Origin: Schistocerca nitens
Lineage: Eukaryota; Arthropoda; Insecta; Orthoptera; Acrididae
Length of the DNA stretch: 64,000 nt
Assembly (NCBI RefSeq): GCF_023898315.1
Contig: NC_064614.1
Span: 497,504,109 to 497,568,108 of the forward strand
Direction of reading: 5' to 3'
Made by a program: the position numbers and the translations under genes. A model generated the notes under the pieces. The model searched no databases. It was not told the origin of the DNA and worked only from the letters and a program-made list of their open reading frames with translations. Numbering within the stretch: the first letter of the stretch is position 1; each line of letters opens with the position of its first letter. This document shows positions 20,588 through 30,889 of the stretch, piece by piece.

Positions 20588-20844
20588 TCGGGCGTGGTCG
20601 GCACTTGGATGGGTGACCATCCAGGCCGCCATGCGCTGTTATCATTTTTCGGGGTGCACTCAGCCTCGTGATGCCAATTGAGGAGCTACTTGACCGAAGA
20701 GTAGCAGTTTCAGTCAAGAATACCATCATAACGACCGGAAGAGTGGTGTGCTGACCCCATGCCCCCCCCCTATCTGCATCTTCCACTGAGGATGACACAG
20801 CGGTCAGATGCTCCTGGTAGGCCACTCCTGGCCTGAAGACGGAG
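20588..20844 (+). mobile_element. 5S rRNA-derived SINE (SINE3-like)
   Basis: The head TCGGGCGTGGTCGGCACTTG followed by GATGGGTGACCATCCAGGC matches the 3' half of eukaryotic 5S rRNA ('GGTTAGTACTTGGATGGGAGACC'), including the internal-promoter C-box area. A roughly 200-bp non-5S body follows. It is flanked by the perfect 15-bp duplication TACATATGGTCCTGA (20573-20587 and 20845-20859), which lies inside Gypsy-1 post-integrase coding sequence. The head is 5'-truncated relative to a full 5S gene. Not a functional 5S gene. Confidence 0.85.
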
Positions 20845-21202
20845 TACATATGGTCCTGAATAGAGTAATTGCCACTTCTTATTCAGTTTGCCAACTTTTG
20901 TCGATTTATGGTGCGTCCGTAAGAGGACTTGCCCTTAAAAAAAATTGTGTAACATGTTTCAGTTTTTTGTCATAAATTTTCCTTCTACACTCAGCCCTGT
21001 TTTCTAGTGTAACTGTGGCATGTTTGATTTTGTCTTGTAGTGTCATTTCTGTAGTGGGTACCTTTGGTATGGCAACTACCACTCATTCGTTTGTTTTGTT
21101 TGGAACATCAATTCATTAGGTGTGAAACCTGTTGAAGAATGTGGAAGGTTATTGAGCACTTGCATGAAAGGAGTTACATATCCCACCCATCGGGTGTATT
21201 TG

Positions 21203-21405
21203 CCGGCCGCAGTGGCCGTGCGGTTCTAGGCACTTCAGTCCGGAACCGCGTGACTGCTACGGTCGCAGGTTCGAATCCTGCCTCGGGCATGGATGTGTGT
21301 GATGTCCTTAGGTTAGTTAGGTTTAAGTAGTTCTATGTTCTAGGGGACTGATGACCTCAGATGTTGAGTCCCATAGTGCTCAGAGCCATTTGAACCATTT
21401 TTTTT
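21203..21405 (+). mobile_element. tRNA-derived SINE, copy 2
   Basis: Full-length, with head CCGGCCGCAGTGGCCGTGCG, B box GGTTCGAATCC and the conserved tail. The 13-bp target duplication TCGGGTGTATTTG / TCGGGTGTGTTTG (21190-21202 and 21406-21418) has one mismatch. It interrupts Gypsy-1 integrase sequence, whose peptides continue on both sides. Confidence 0.92.
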
Positions 21406-21995
21406 TCGGGTGTGTTTGTGAAGTGTGTATGTCCTAATAAAGCAGTTAAATTCTTTAAAGACTCGTTCTACTGGTCTTGCTTCTGGGTGAAAAAGGCTTA
21501 CTAATATGTGCTTTATGCCCTGTGAAGTATAAATTGTTTCCACTTTTGCCCAACGAAATATGAAGCATTACCAGTAGTATCTTTGGTTTACCCACTCTTC
21601 TCAAATAGTCTCCCTCAGTACTTTTTCTGATATTTGTGGCTGTTGCATTTTTAATGGCATACATTTTGATATGTTTCGAGAAAATATCATATAGTGCTAC
21701 TACGTATCTTACTCCTCCTTTACTTCCTGGATATGGACCAGCTATGTCCAGGGATACCATCACTATAGGGTTTTTTGTATAGGGTTTTTAGTATTGGGTG
21801 TAGCTCAGTATATTTTGACACATTGGACTGTTTTGATTTTGGACATATTGCACACTTTCTTAATACTTGTAGGACTTGCCTTCTCGAATTTGAAAAATAA
21901 CAAAGTGTTTCAATTTTTTCAGTACATTTGCCTACCTCATAATGTCCCCATACTTCATGTGTGTGTCTCATAAATTCGTCAATATAATCTTCATG

Positions 21996-22032
<37 letters not shown>
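21996..22032. repeat. (CA)n microsatellite inside Gypsy-1 integrase region
   Basis: About 18 CA units. On the element's strand it reads as a (Val-Cys)n run between recognisable integrase zinc-binding peptides, so it grew inside former coding sequence. Confidence 0.93.
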
Positions 22033-22033
<1 letters not shown>

Positions 22034-22256
22034 ATTGATCAGATTTTCCATGTTTCCTATGAAACAAAACACCCTTGTACTCCTGACACCATTTATTTAC
22101 TTTTCCACCTTCATCTTGCTGAAGGTTTTGCATGACTTTACTCCATCTGCAATCTAGCTGTTATATAATTTGCATTTGCTTACAAACCTTCTGGTAATCA
22201 GTCTGTTGTGCTGTACCTTGCATTAATAATGTTCTGATTTCTGCAGCCTGCTCTGT

Positions 22257-22596
22257 TTAGATTAGATTAGATTTACTTTCATTCCAATTGATCCGTAGTG
22301 AGGAGGTCCTCCAGGATGTGGAACGTGTCAGAAAAACAACAATACATGACAAATATTTACAACTAAAACAAATAAGCTAATGTACCATTCCACAGGTCCC
22401 AAGTGGAATGATCGTCATTTTTTAACGAACACTAAGAGTCATTTTACAAATACTAATGCACTGAATTTAAAATAAAAAAGTTTTTTATTTATTTACAAGG
22501 TAATAAACATGTAATACAACTACTGTAATACTTATTTACAATGAACACATTACTGCACTGAAATGGTGCAGAAGTTAGATTATACTTACACACACA

Positions 22597-22638
<42 letters not shown>

Positions 22639-23135
22639 TTTTCAATGAACACATTACTGCACTGAAATTGTGCAGAAGTTATGTTGTACTTATATACAAA
22701 TCAGTTGGTTTTACTAAGAAATTCATCAATGGAGTAGAAGGAGTTGGTCACCAATAAATCCTTTAGGCTTCTCTTAAACTGAATTTCATTGGTTGTTAAG
22801 CTTTTTATGGCTGCTGGCAAGTTATTGAAAATGTGTGTTCCTGAATAATACACACCTTTTATAACAAGACTAAGTGACTTTAAATCCTTGTGAAGATTAT
22901 TCTTATTCCTAGTATTGATTCCATGAATTGAGCTGTTGGTTTGAAAAAGTGATATATTTTTAATGAAAAATTTCATTAAGAAATAAATATATTGGGAAGC
23001 AGTAGTTAGTATCCCTAGTTCCCTAAACAGGCTTCTGCAGGATGTTCTTGAGTTCACACCACATGTAATTCTTACTGCACGTTTTTGTGCCCGGAAAACT
23101 TTAGCTTGGCTTGATGTTAATTCACCAAATTCCTC
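22257..23135 (-). mobile_element. 5'-truncated LINE fragment, Jockey-like, inserted in Gypsy-1
   Basis: On the - strand it encodes the C-terminal tail of a LINE RT: AKVFRAQKRAVRITCGVNSR, RSLFRELGILTTASQYIYFL and IHGINTRNKNNLHKD, ending FLSKTN at about 22704. The 3' UTR reaches a (AATCT)n tail at 22257-22274. A 60-bp stretch is duplicated around a second (CA)n run (22539 and 22643 are equivalent points). At the right border the Gypsy-1 peptide DALSRLPQGL gives way to LINE peptide. Truncation at the 5' end is typical of LINE insertion. Confidence 0.78.
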
Positions 23136-24387
23136 TAAACCTTGTGGTAACCTGGACAAGGCATCCACAATAACATTTTGACTGTCTTTAATATAAATGA
23201 TCTCAAAACTGTATTCTTGAAAATATAGAGACCACCTAGCTAATCGACAGTCTAATAGTTTACATGTTAAAAGAAATAACAGTGACTAATGGTCACCGTA
23301 AAATTTGGTATTCTTGCCCCACAAAAAATATACAAACTTTTTAAATACCCATGTTACACCTAAACTTTTTAATTCTAGAAAAACTGATGACCTTGGGTGC
23401 TTCCTTACCTTCTTCCTCTCGCATCTGGAATAAGCATGCCCCCAGCCCTTGAGATGAGGCATCTTTGCATAGACAAAAATCCTTGGACATGCCAGGGTGG
23501 CTAAGAATATTTGCATTGACTAATGCCTGCTTAATGTTATTAAAGTCGTCTTGACACTTATCATCCAATAACCAAAGCCTATTTCTTCGTAACAAGTTGA
23601 GCAATACATCACTGTTCATCAGTTGCTGTGGTATAAATTTACGAAAAAAGGATGCTAGTCCTAAAAAAGCTTTCAGTTGTTTTTTATTCCTTGGAGCTGG
23701 ACAATTGTGTGTTTTCAGATCAGGTAATATACCTGTTCTGACATAACATGTCGTAAAAATTTGACCACCTCCTTTCCAAAACCAAACTTTTTTAAATTGG
23801 CTGTTACTCCATAATCTGCAAAGCGTTGAAGCACCTATTCAATGTGCCTGATATGTTCTAAGCAAGTGGTTGTGGTTATTGGCATTTCATCTACATAAAC
23901 AGTGACTTTGCTAAGCAATTCTGGTCCTAAAACCTTGTCCAATGCAGATATAAACACTCCTGTGCTAATGTTCAGTCCAAGCTGTAGAACACGGGGTTCG
24001 TAACTTCTGCCACCACAATCAAATGCTGTATATTTTCGATTTTCTTAATGGAGCTTTCTTTGCCAGTAGAACATTTTGAGATCGAGTATGCTGAAATATT
24101 TTGTATTGTAAAACTTTAGAAGCTGTTCTTCCAAGTTATCTGGTCTTATGCATACTGGTAGTATAATCTTATTGATACCTCTAGCATTGTGAACTTAACT
24201 TACAGAGCCATCTGGTTTGCTTACTGGTCATACTGGACTACAATAGATAGAAAATGAAGGTTGTATAATTCCCCGTTTAATCATATGATTGATCTCTTTC
24301 CTTAGTGCCTCTTGTTTTGCCCGTTGAATAGGATATGACATTACACAAAATGTTTCATGTGAATAGACTTCAAATTTATATTCATAG

Positions 24388-24578
24388 ATCCGGCCAGAGT
24401 GGCCGAGCGGTTCTAGGCGCTACAGTCTGGAACCGAGCGACCGTTAGGGACGCAGATTCGAATCCTGCCTCGGGCATGGACGTGTGTGATGTCCTTAGGT
24501 TAGTTAGGTTTAAGTAGTTCTAAGTTCTGGGGGACTTATGACCTCAGAAGTTATGTCTCATAGTGCTCAGAGCCATTT
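24388..24578 (+). mobile_element. tRNA-derived SINE, copy 3
   Basis: Head CCGGCCAGAGTGGCCGAGCG and tail CATAGTGCTCAGAGCCATTT. Perfect 13-bp target duplication TTTATATTCATAG (24375-24387 and 24579-24591). It lies inside the Gypsy-1 RT N-terminal region. Confidence 0.93.
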
Positions 24579-24808
24579 TTTATATTCATAGTCTTTGATT
24601 ACTCCTGGCTCCTTAATGAAAACATTGGCATACTTAAATAACAAGTTGAGAGCTGTTCAGAAAGTAGGGAACATTTCCATCTGACCTCGCTAGGCTTGTG
24701 TCGATCGCGTATGTTTTGGTATGTGCATGCTTGGCAGCTCAGTCAGCATCCATCCCTGATAGCGGGAACGTCTCTGCATGTCTGTTTTTTTTCGATAATC
24801 GAATTTGA

Positions 24809-25855
24809 AATGTGCGCTGCAATCGAAAATCCCGCCAGTTGTGAGGAGCGGTCTGTGATATGGTTTTTGTTGGCAAAAACCTAAAACCTATAGAAATTTA
24901 TCGTGAACTGCGAAATTGGCCGGCCGTTTTGGCAGAGCGGTTCTAGGCGCTCCAGTCTGGAAGAGCGCTGCTGCTACGGTTGCAGGTTCGAATCCTGCCT
25001 CGAGCATGGATGTGTGTGACGTCCTTAGGTTGGTTAGGTTTAAGTAGTTGTACGTCTAGGGGCTGATGACCTCAGATGTTAAGTCCCACAGTGCTTAGAG
25101 CGATTTTTGAGTGAAATTGTCACTCAAAAGCTAGGCTACCATAAATTTTGTGCACGATGGGTGCCCAAAATGCTTACAGAGCACCATGAAGAACAGTGAA
25201 TGGGGCCAACGTTGACATTTCTGGAGGCCTACCACAAACATGGTGATTCATTACTGGATCGAATCGTAACTGGTGACAAGACTTGGGTAGAACACATCAA
25301 TTGCAAGACAGAATTATAGCCCATGGAGTGGGCACACAAGGTCCCACAAAAAACCAAGAAAATGTTTGCAAACCTTGCCAGCTAGGAAATTCATGGCGAC
25401 AGTGTTTTGAGTTAGGCAAGGTGTGCTTCTTATTGATTTTCTCAAACGAGTAGCAATCATAAATTCTGCCCGGTACTGTCAAACTTTGCACAGCCTTAGA
25501 AGAGCAGTTCAAAACAAACGACGAGGAAAGCTGATGTCCAAAATTTTGTTTTTGCACGACAATGCCTGGTCTCACATGGCAAGCTGCACTAAAGAACTCC
25601 TTAATTCATTTAAATGGGAAATTTTTCTCTCGTCTGTTCTACAGCTCCAATCTTGCACCAAGCGACTTCAACTTGTTTCTCAAGATGAAGAACTGGCTTG
25701 CAACACAGCACTTTGATGACGATGCAGAACTCCAGGCGGCCGTGACTCCTGGCTGAAGTCTCAGGCGGCACAATTTTACAACGAAGGTCTTTCAAAGCTT
25801 GTCCACCATTTTGATAAGTGCCTCGATGTGTTTGATGGCTATGTGGAAAAGTAGT
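24809..25855 (+). pseudogene. Mariner transposase, broken
   Basis: The head reads MCAAIENPASCEERSVIWFL then AKNLKPIEIYRELRNW (24809-24918 region). This fits the mariner N-terminal helix-turn-helix with 'CE.RSVI.FL..K...P.EI...L'. After the SINE come ARWVPKMLTEHHEEQ, HGDSLLDRIVTGDKTWVEHI (first catalytic Asp in TGDKTW, about 25240-25300), LHDNAWSHMA (second Asp, about 25552), SNLAPSDFNLFLKMKNWL (third-Asp region, LAPSDF, about 25649-25703) and the C-terminal block WLKSQAAQFYNEGLSKLVHH (about 25752-25813). The DD34D mariner spacing is plausible. It contains several in-frame stops and at least two frame changes, plus the SINE, so it is inactive. Confidence 0.8.
24919..25112 (+). mobile_element. 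tRNA-derived SINE, copy 4
   Basis: Somewhat diverged copy: the tail reads CAGTGCTTAGAGCGATTTT. A short duplication GAAATTG (24912-24918 and 25113-25119) is visible. It splits the mariner transposase near its N-terminal domain. Confidence 0.88.
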
Positions 25856-25889
25856 ACATCAGTCACTATTTCAGATATACCATCATTTA

Positions 25890-28128
25890 AGGTTACTTTG
25901 CTCCATAGTGTCAAACTTTTCACCATTTGAAAAAAAAAGTTTCTATGGTTCATAGATGCTACACTACTTGCTGTATATCTGTGAACAATGTTTTCTATGA
26001 AAGGTAGCACTTACAGGTTGGCAACCTTGCTTGCATGTTCAATTGTCAGCCATTTTGAATTTTTCACAAGCATCTTAGTAAAGACGTTCATAAGTGTGTA
26101 TAAATTTAAGCTGGAAAATGTGTGTTTTTCACAGGGTGAACTGGTCACTGTGAAGGTCAGTCACCATTATTTTAATTACTCAGAACGTCTAGCTGCAGAA
26201 AAGTATCGTAGTTTTTCGTTTGATGGACTATTGTTTGTGTCATTGTCAATTTACTGTTGTAGGTTACGAAAAATCTTACTTTGGGGAAACATTGCACCAC
26301 AACAAAAGTGGTGCAAAGTATCCCCAGAGTGCATTTCTTCCACATCTACAAACATTTCTGACTTATTTTACCTCCGTAGTGTGCTGCTGGCAGTGAACAA
26401 TGTTTGTAATCTCTTTCAGACTGGTGAAAATGCCACGAAAGTATAAGAGAATGGTCGGAAATAGGTGATACTTTGATTACAGCCCAGAAACTCTGGAGAA
26501 ATGCCTACAAGCCATTAGAAGGAAGGAGATGTCACAAAGGAAAGCTGAAAAACTTTTTAATATCCCAAGAAGAACCATAATTAATAAACTGAAGTCAAAG
26601 GAAGGAAGTAATTCACGTCCAGGATTCCCAGAGAGTTTTACCAATGAAGAAGAAGCAGAGTTTGTAAAATGTGTGTTGCAGTTGAGTAAATATGGGTTCC
26701 CTGTTAGTCCAATGGAACTCCAAATGATTGTGAAGTCATACGTTGCCAAACATGGACATAAAGTTCCTAGATGCAAAGACAATTGTCCAGGCTATGAATG
26801 GCTCTTGGGCTTCACCAAACGCCATCCTGAACCTCCTGTACGTTTTGCAACTAACATTAAAAGGAGTAGAGCTGCAGTTGATGAGCGAGTTGTCAGAGAA
26901 TATGTTGAACATTTGCAAGTTGAACTGAAAGATATGTGCCAGCTAGTAATATGTGGAATATTGATGAAATCAACCTAACCGACAATCGAGGGAAAAAGAA
27001 AGTACTCACAAAAAGAGGTTCAAAATATTCAAAAAACATCTGTAATTCCCCCAAGAGCAGCATACCTATAATGTTTCCTGGCAATGCTGAGGGAGAAGTT
27101 TCACCTCCATTTGTTGTTTACAAATCAGCACATCTATGGTCTACATGGACAGAAAATGGGCCCACTGGCTGCCTTTACTCACATAGTCCTAGTGGTTGGT
27201 TTGACAGTAATACATTTAACGAGTGGTTCACCAAGTTGATGCTACTAAGACTGAAAAAGCTCGAAGGAAAGAAAGTAGTAATCTGTGACAATTTGTCCTC
27301 ACATTTGACAACTTATGTTCTAGAGCTCTGTGGTGAGAATATCATTTTGTTCATCTGTCACCATCACCTGTAGAGTTTGAAGTGGATGAAACCCAGTTAC
27401 TAACCAGGCCGAATAAAAGTCCAGAATTTGGTGAAGTTGTGCACACTGTGGGCTAGTATGTGATCTTCAAATATGAGGGGGAATATTTTCCTGGATTAAT
27501 TACTGATGTAAGCGATGATGGAGCTACAATAAGTTCAATGCAAAAGTCTAAGAAATCAAGGTAGTGGCCAACGCCAAAAGATGAAATGAAGTATGACTCA
27601 ATGAAATAATTTGCACCATTCAGCCTTCAAAACAGATAAGCAAACATGGCTTATTCTCCATACGACAGCTTGAAGGACATTGGACCTATTAACTCACAAT
27701 ATAGGCTACATTTTGTGTTAAGTCTTTAATTTGTTAAACTATTTTGGTAATAAAATTTGTTTGTGCTAACGAGATTGTTATTTTTTTCTTAATTCTGATG
27801 GTCAATTATTGTTCCAGTACTCTGTAGTCCTTATTTCTTTAGTAATTGATTTATACCCTTTCATTCCTATGGTCAAACATAACTCCAGACGTATGTAATC
27901 CTCATTTTTAATGAAATTTAGGCATCCAAGGCAAGGAAACTTTGCACCACTTCTTTAAAAAACAATAAAAAATAGAAATAAAAGGTTATATTAAGAGGTG
28001 TAAATACACATTACTTTGCAAAAGACTGTTGTAAATAATCAAATCATTTTGAGGAACAAAAACATGAAGGAACCCATGTTTTTAAACAATTTTCTTAAAA
28101 AATCTGAAAAAGTGGAGCAAAGTAACCT
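25890..28128 (+). mobile_element. pogo/Tigger-like DNA transposon, complete ends
   Basis: Perfect 16-bp terminal inverted repeats: AGGTTACTTTGCTCCA at 25890-25905 and its inverse TGGAGCAAAGTAACCT at 28113-28128. The left flank is TA (25888-25889) and the right flank CA, consistent with a TA duplication with one change. Sub-terminal blocks GTGGTGCAAAGT (about 26309) and ACTTTGCACCACTT (about 27940) are also inverted relative to each other. The 2.24-kb interior carries a pogo-type transposase (26430-27373). It sits in the 3' flank of the mariner, after its transposase stop. Confidence 0.85.
26430..27373 (+). pseudogene. pogo-like transposase (HTH_psq + DDE_1), nearly readable
   Basis: It starts MPRKYKRMVGNR, meets an in-frame TGA at 26466, then continues in frame as YFDYSPETLEKCLQAIRRKE followed by MSQRKAEKLFNIPRRTIINK, a Psq/CENP-B-type helix-turn-helix. 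A second DNA-binding domain follows (GFPVSPMELQMIVKSYVAKH ... WLLGFTKRHPE). Near 26935 there is one frame change, after which the DDE_1 catalytic domain reads MWNIDEINLTDN (first Asp), GKKKVLTKRGSKYSKN, FPGNAEGEVSPPFVVYKSAH, and VVICDNLSSHLTTYVLELCG (second Asp). The frame ends CHHHL at 27373, before the expected third acidic residue. One stop, one frameshift and a lost C-terminus make it inactive but relatively young. Confidence 0.85.
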
Positions 28129-28214
28129 CAAATAGAGGTATATAATAAAATGTATTTCTTGTACATAGTTTTTTTAATGCCAAAACATTCCCTAATTTCT
28201 GAATAGCCCTCGTA

Positions 28215-30457
28215 TACAGCTGGAAAGGAATATTGTACCACTACATTTGACTCTGGCTTGCTTTTGTTACTTTCATCAGGTGTTGTGACTAAATCAATAA
28301 AAAAGATCTGATCCTTTACAAAAAAAGTGGCATTTACCATTACCTATATCAATCTGTGTTTGTATGTTCTAAACATGTCCATGCCAATGACACAATTAAC
28401 TATAAGTTTGTCGATTATTAGAAAGCTGCACTTCTCTGTAAAGTGTTCAATTTGTAATGGAATAAGTTCCTGATGTTGAACCAATTTAGCCTTATTGCCT
28501 TTAGCAGTCTGCACCTTGCAATTTTGGGCGGGAAATGTTAGGAAATTGCCTCCCTTCTTCAATTCACAAAAAATTCATTTGACATTGTGTTATTAATTGA
28601 ACCTGTATCTAAAATTAACTGTGTGTCAATGTTAAATATTTTTACCTTAACGATTGCTTGTATTTTTTCTTCCTTGACTTTATCTACAATATCTAACTCG
28701 AAGTGATACAAACCATCCTTGATGTCACCTTGTTTGTCAAACCTCATAAAACATAGTTGTAGTTCTGCCTGCCCCCACTCCCTAAGAGGTCAATAGCCTG
28801 GATCTTAACTACGAACTGTTGGTGTTTTCCGACGGCGTAGTGTGACTTAATACCTTACCTGAAGATATTTCAGTTAGTTTCACTGTGTGGGTACTTCGCC
28901 AATTTGTGTCGTTAGATGTTGTGCACTTATTTTGCTGCCCAAAGGTCGGCTGCGGTACAGTGTAAGGCATCGCATTGTTGCCGCGCGTCGGCCACTGCAG
29001 CGGTTGACTGTTTCTATTCATGTTCAGCATAGGGCCTTGTGATGGTGAATTGTGATTCGCTCGTGCATTGAAATTACCGCTGTTTTTTTTTTTAATTTCT
29101 TTTAAATCGTTTGTTCTTTCCGTTCACGTTACCATACTCGTTACCTCTGGGTATGTAATTTTGCTTTTGTATGTGCCATCCTTGCTGTGTGTTTAGATCC
29201 CGTTATACTGACTGATTTACATAATTAAGTTGTTGTTGTACCTGATTTTCTGTTGCTGTATTGGGTACAGGTCTTTCCACATCGATTAAGTCGACAGAAT
29301 CAAATATTGACAGAAAAAGTTCAGTGTCGTGCTCTTTCGTTGTGACTAATTTTTCTCTGATGTGCAATGGTAAATGACTTTTCAGAATTTTTAACGCGTC
29401 TACCTGTGATATTGAGTTCGTCCAGTAGTGTGTCTTGTTCAGGTATTTGTCAAAGTAGCCATGTAGACTACTGTATTTGCCATTGAATGGTGCAGGTTTG
29501 AAAGCCTCGCATCTGAGTCTTTCTTGTACTTCCTCATACCAGTATTTTCGAGGAAAGCTCGTTCAAATTGGATATAAATGCTGCAACATTCGGCCGCTTC
29601 AGTTGCCTATAAAAGCACATCACCTTGCGTATATCCCAAGACAAATCTGATTTTCTATGCTCCCGTCCAGTTGTGTGGAAATACATGACGAAAAGCACTG
29701 ATAAATACTACGGGATTCATTCTTTTACCTTCGGTAGTGAATGTAGGAAATTGTTGAAGTCTCAGCAAACCTATGTCTGCAAAAATAGGTGATATACACA
29801 TGCCATTTTCGGTCATATTAGATGGTTATTGTAGTTACCTCTAATTCTGGCTGGTAATTGTTCAAGTATTGGAGTTGTGGGTATGGTTACCTTTTTCACT
29901 CTACAACTGTCATTGGTATCCACTGTGGGACTCGTCACAATTTGTGAATGGATACCAACAGGTTGTGGTTTGTTCACTGCAGCCTGTGTATTATTAAATG
30001 CGTATTTCGAGACCCAGTAATATTTTCTTCTAAAAGATTGCACATCCCATTTTCCGTGGCTTTTAGATTAATGTTTACCTTGTTCACTATTTCATTTTCT
30101 TTTTTCTGAATAGCCTTTTCTACTACATCTGTGTATAACTTACAATCGGTTACTAACTACTCTGCAATGGTATTACCCTGCTTCAGCTTGACTAATGATA
30201 TCACTCAAATTTTCATTGATATTATCTCTCTCCTTCTTAGCCCATGCTGAGTTAACTTCTAATGATGCTACCCTTAAAGTAAGCTCTTCTACAGCTAGAG
30301 GTCCGCCTTCATAGTGTTTATTTAGTTTGTTAATGACAGTGGTTAAGTTTTTTACTGTCAAAACTAACTAGTTTTGTGTGACTTCAATATTTGTGTTTGT
30401 GCCTGTGATTTTCTTTATCTGTTCTTCTACTAGGTCATTATGGTTGTTAAAAGAATC
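28215..30457 (-). pseudogene. Gypsy-1 gag C-terminal part and protease (fossil)
   Basis: On the - strand, 28747-28559 carries an aspartic-protease core (LILDTGSINN). Its continuation to about 28344 includes NCVIGMDMFRTYKHRLI, the usual downstream protease block. Upstream, 30361-28810 holds gag-like helical segments (LTTVINKLNKHYEGG; VASLEVNSAWAKKERDNINE). The mariner (24646-28214) separates this from the RT, and Gypsy-2 (30458-35405) separates it from the gag N-terminus. Broken in many places. Confidence 0.7.
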
Positions 30458-30715
30458 TGTAGTAACACTGTTCACGTTACGTCACACTTCACTTAGCGTA
30501 GACCGGGACTGTGTCCTAGGCATGCCCGATGTTAACTGACTGGGCACGGCCCGTGCTGCCGGAGTAGTTGTTGTTGTTCTTGTTGTTACGCCGGCAGAGG
30601 TCGCGTCCGAATTCTCGCGTGCCCTCTGGTGGACGGGACTCTACTTGCAGCAACTATCGCCCGTGACGCGCCATGCCAATGTGCGCCTCCCGCGATCTTT
30701 CTGGTGGCTACTACA
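30458..30715 (-). repeat. Gypsy-2 LTR, left (3' LTR)
   Basis: 258 bp, TGTAGTAACACTG to GGTGGCTACTACA, with a 7-bp inverted terminal motif TGTAGTA/TACTACA. Near-identical to 35150-35405. Confidence 0.96.
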
Positions 30716-30889
30716 CTCCTCCTCCTTCGGGGGGTGAAGCCACTGTGATCCACTGCGTCGGAAGGTGGAGCGTCGGGCAGGAGCGATGACCTCCACATCC
30801 ATTGGATGGCCGGAGTCGAGGGGATCTGCCAACCCTCGAGCTGGAACCTTCGAATATGGCTGGAAGTGACCCACACGAAGAGGACCCCG

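Larger units (their letters stand above)
20431..24645 (-). pseudogene. Gypsy-1 pol part: RT, RNase H, integrase (fossil, interrupted)
   Basis: Read on the - strand, the order is RT N-terminal region (from 24645), an RT catalytic region near 23900 with a YVD-type core, RNase H (23619-23341, with DASSQGLGACLFQ), the end of RNase H at DALSRLPQGL (23168-23136), and an integrase zinc-binding and core segment (22133-21455, with DIAGPYPGSKGGVRYVVALY). Post-integrase sequence reaches about 20431 (GPYVISKIPYPGIYRLVY). Family: Ty3/Gypsy, from the RT-RNase H-integrase order and the DIAGP and GPY-like motifs. Inserted elements (20588-20844, 21203-21405, 22257-23135, 24388-24578) each leave flanking coding sequence recognisable on both sides. 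Broken in many places. Confidence 0.8.
24646..28214 (+). mobile_element. Mariner element, itself interrupted by a SINE and a pogo element
   Basis: The left terminal repeat is TTGAGAGCTGTTCAGAAAGT followed by AGGGAACA (24646-24673). The right one (28186-28214) reads inverted as TACGAGGGCTATTCAGAAAT followed by TAGGGAATG, about 20 of 25 positions matching. Between them are the mariner transposase pieces (24809-24918 and 25113-25855). Subtracting the SINE (24919-25112) and pogo (25890-28128) leaves about 1.13 kb, slightly below the usual 1.3 kb for a mariner. The element lies in Gypsy-1 between protease and RT coding, so it is younger than Gypsy-1 and older than its own two guests. Confidence 0.82.

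Noticed and set aside
20588-20640. Possible 5S rRNA gene
   Set aside because: Only the 3' half of 5S is present, followed by SINE body and flanked by a 15-bp target duplication.
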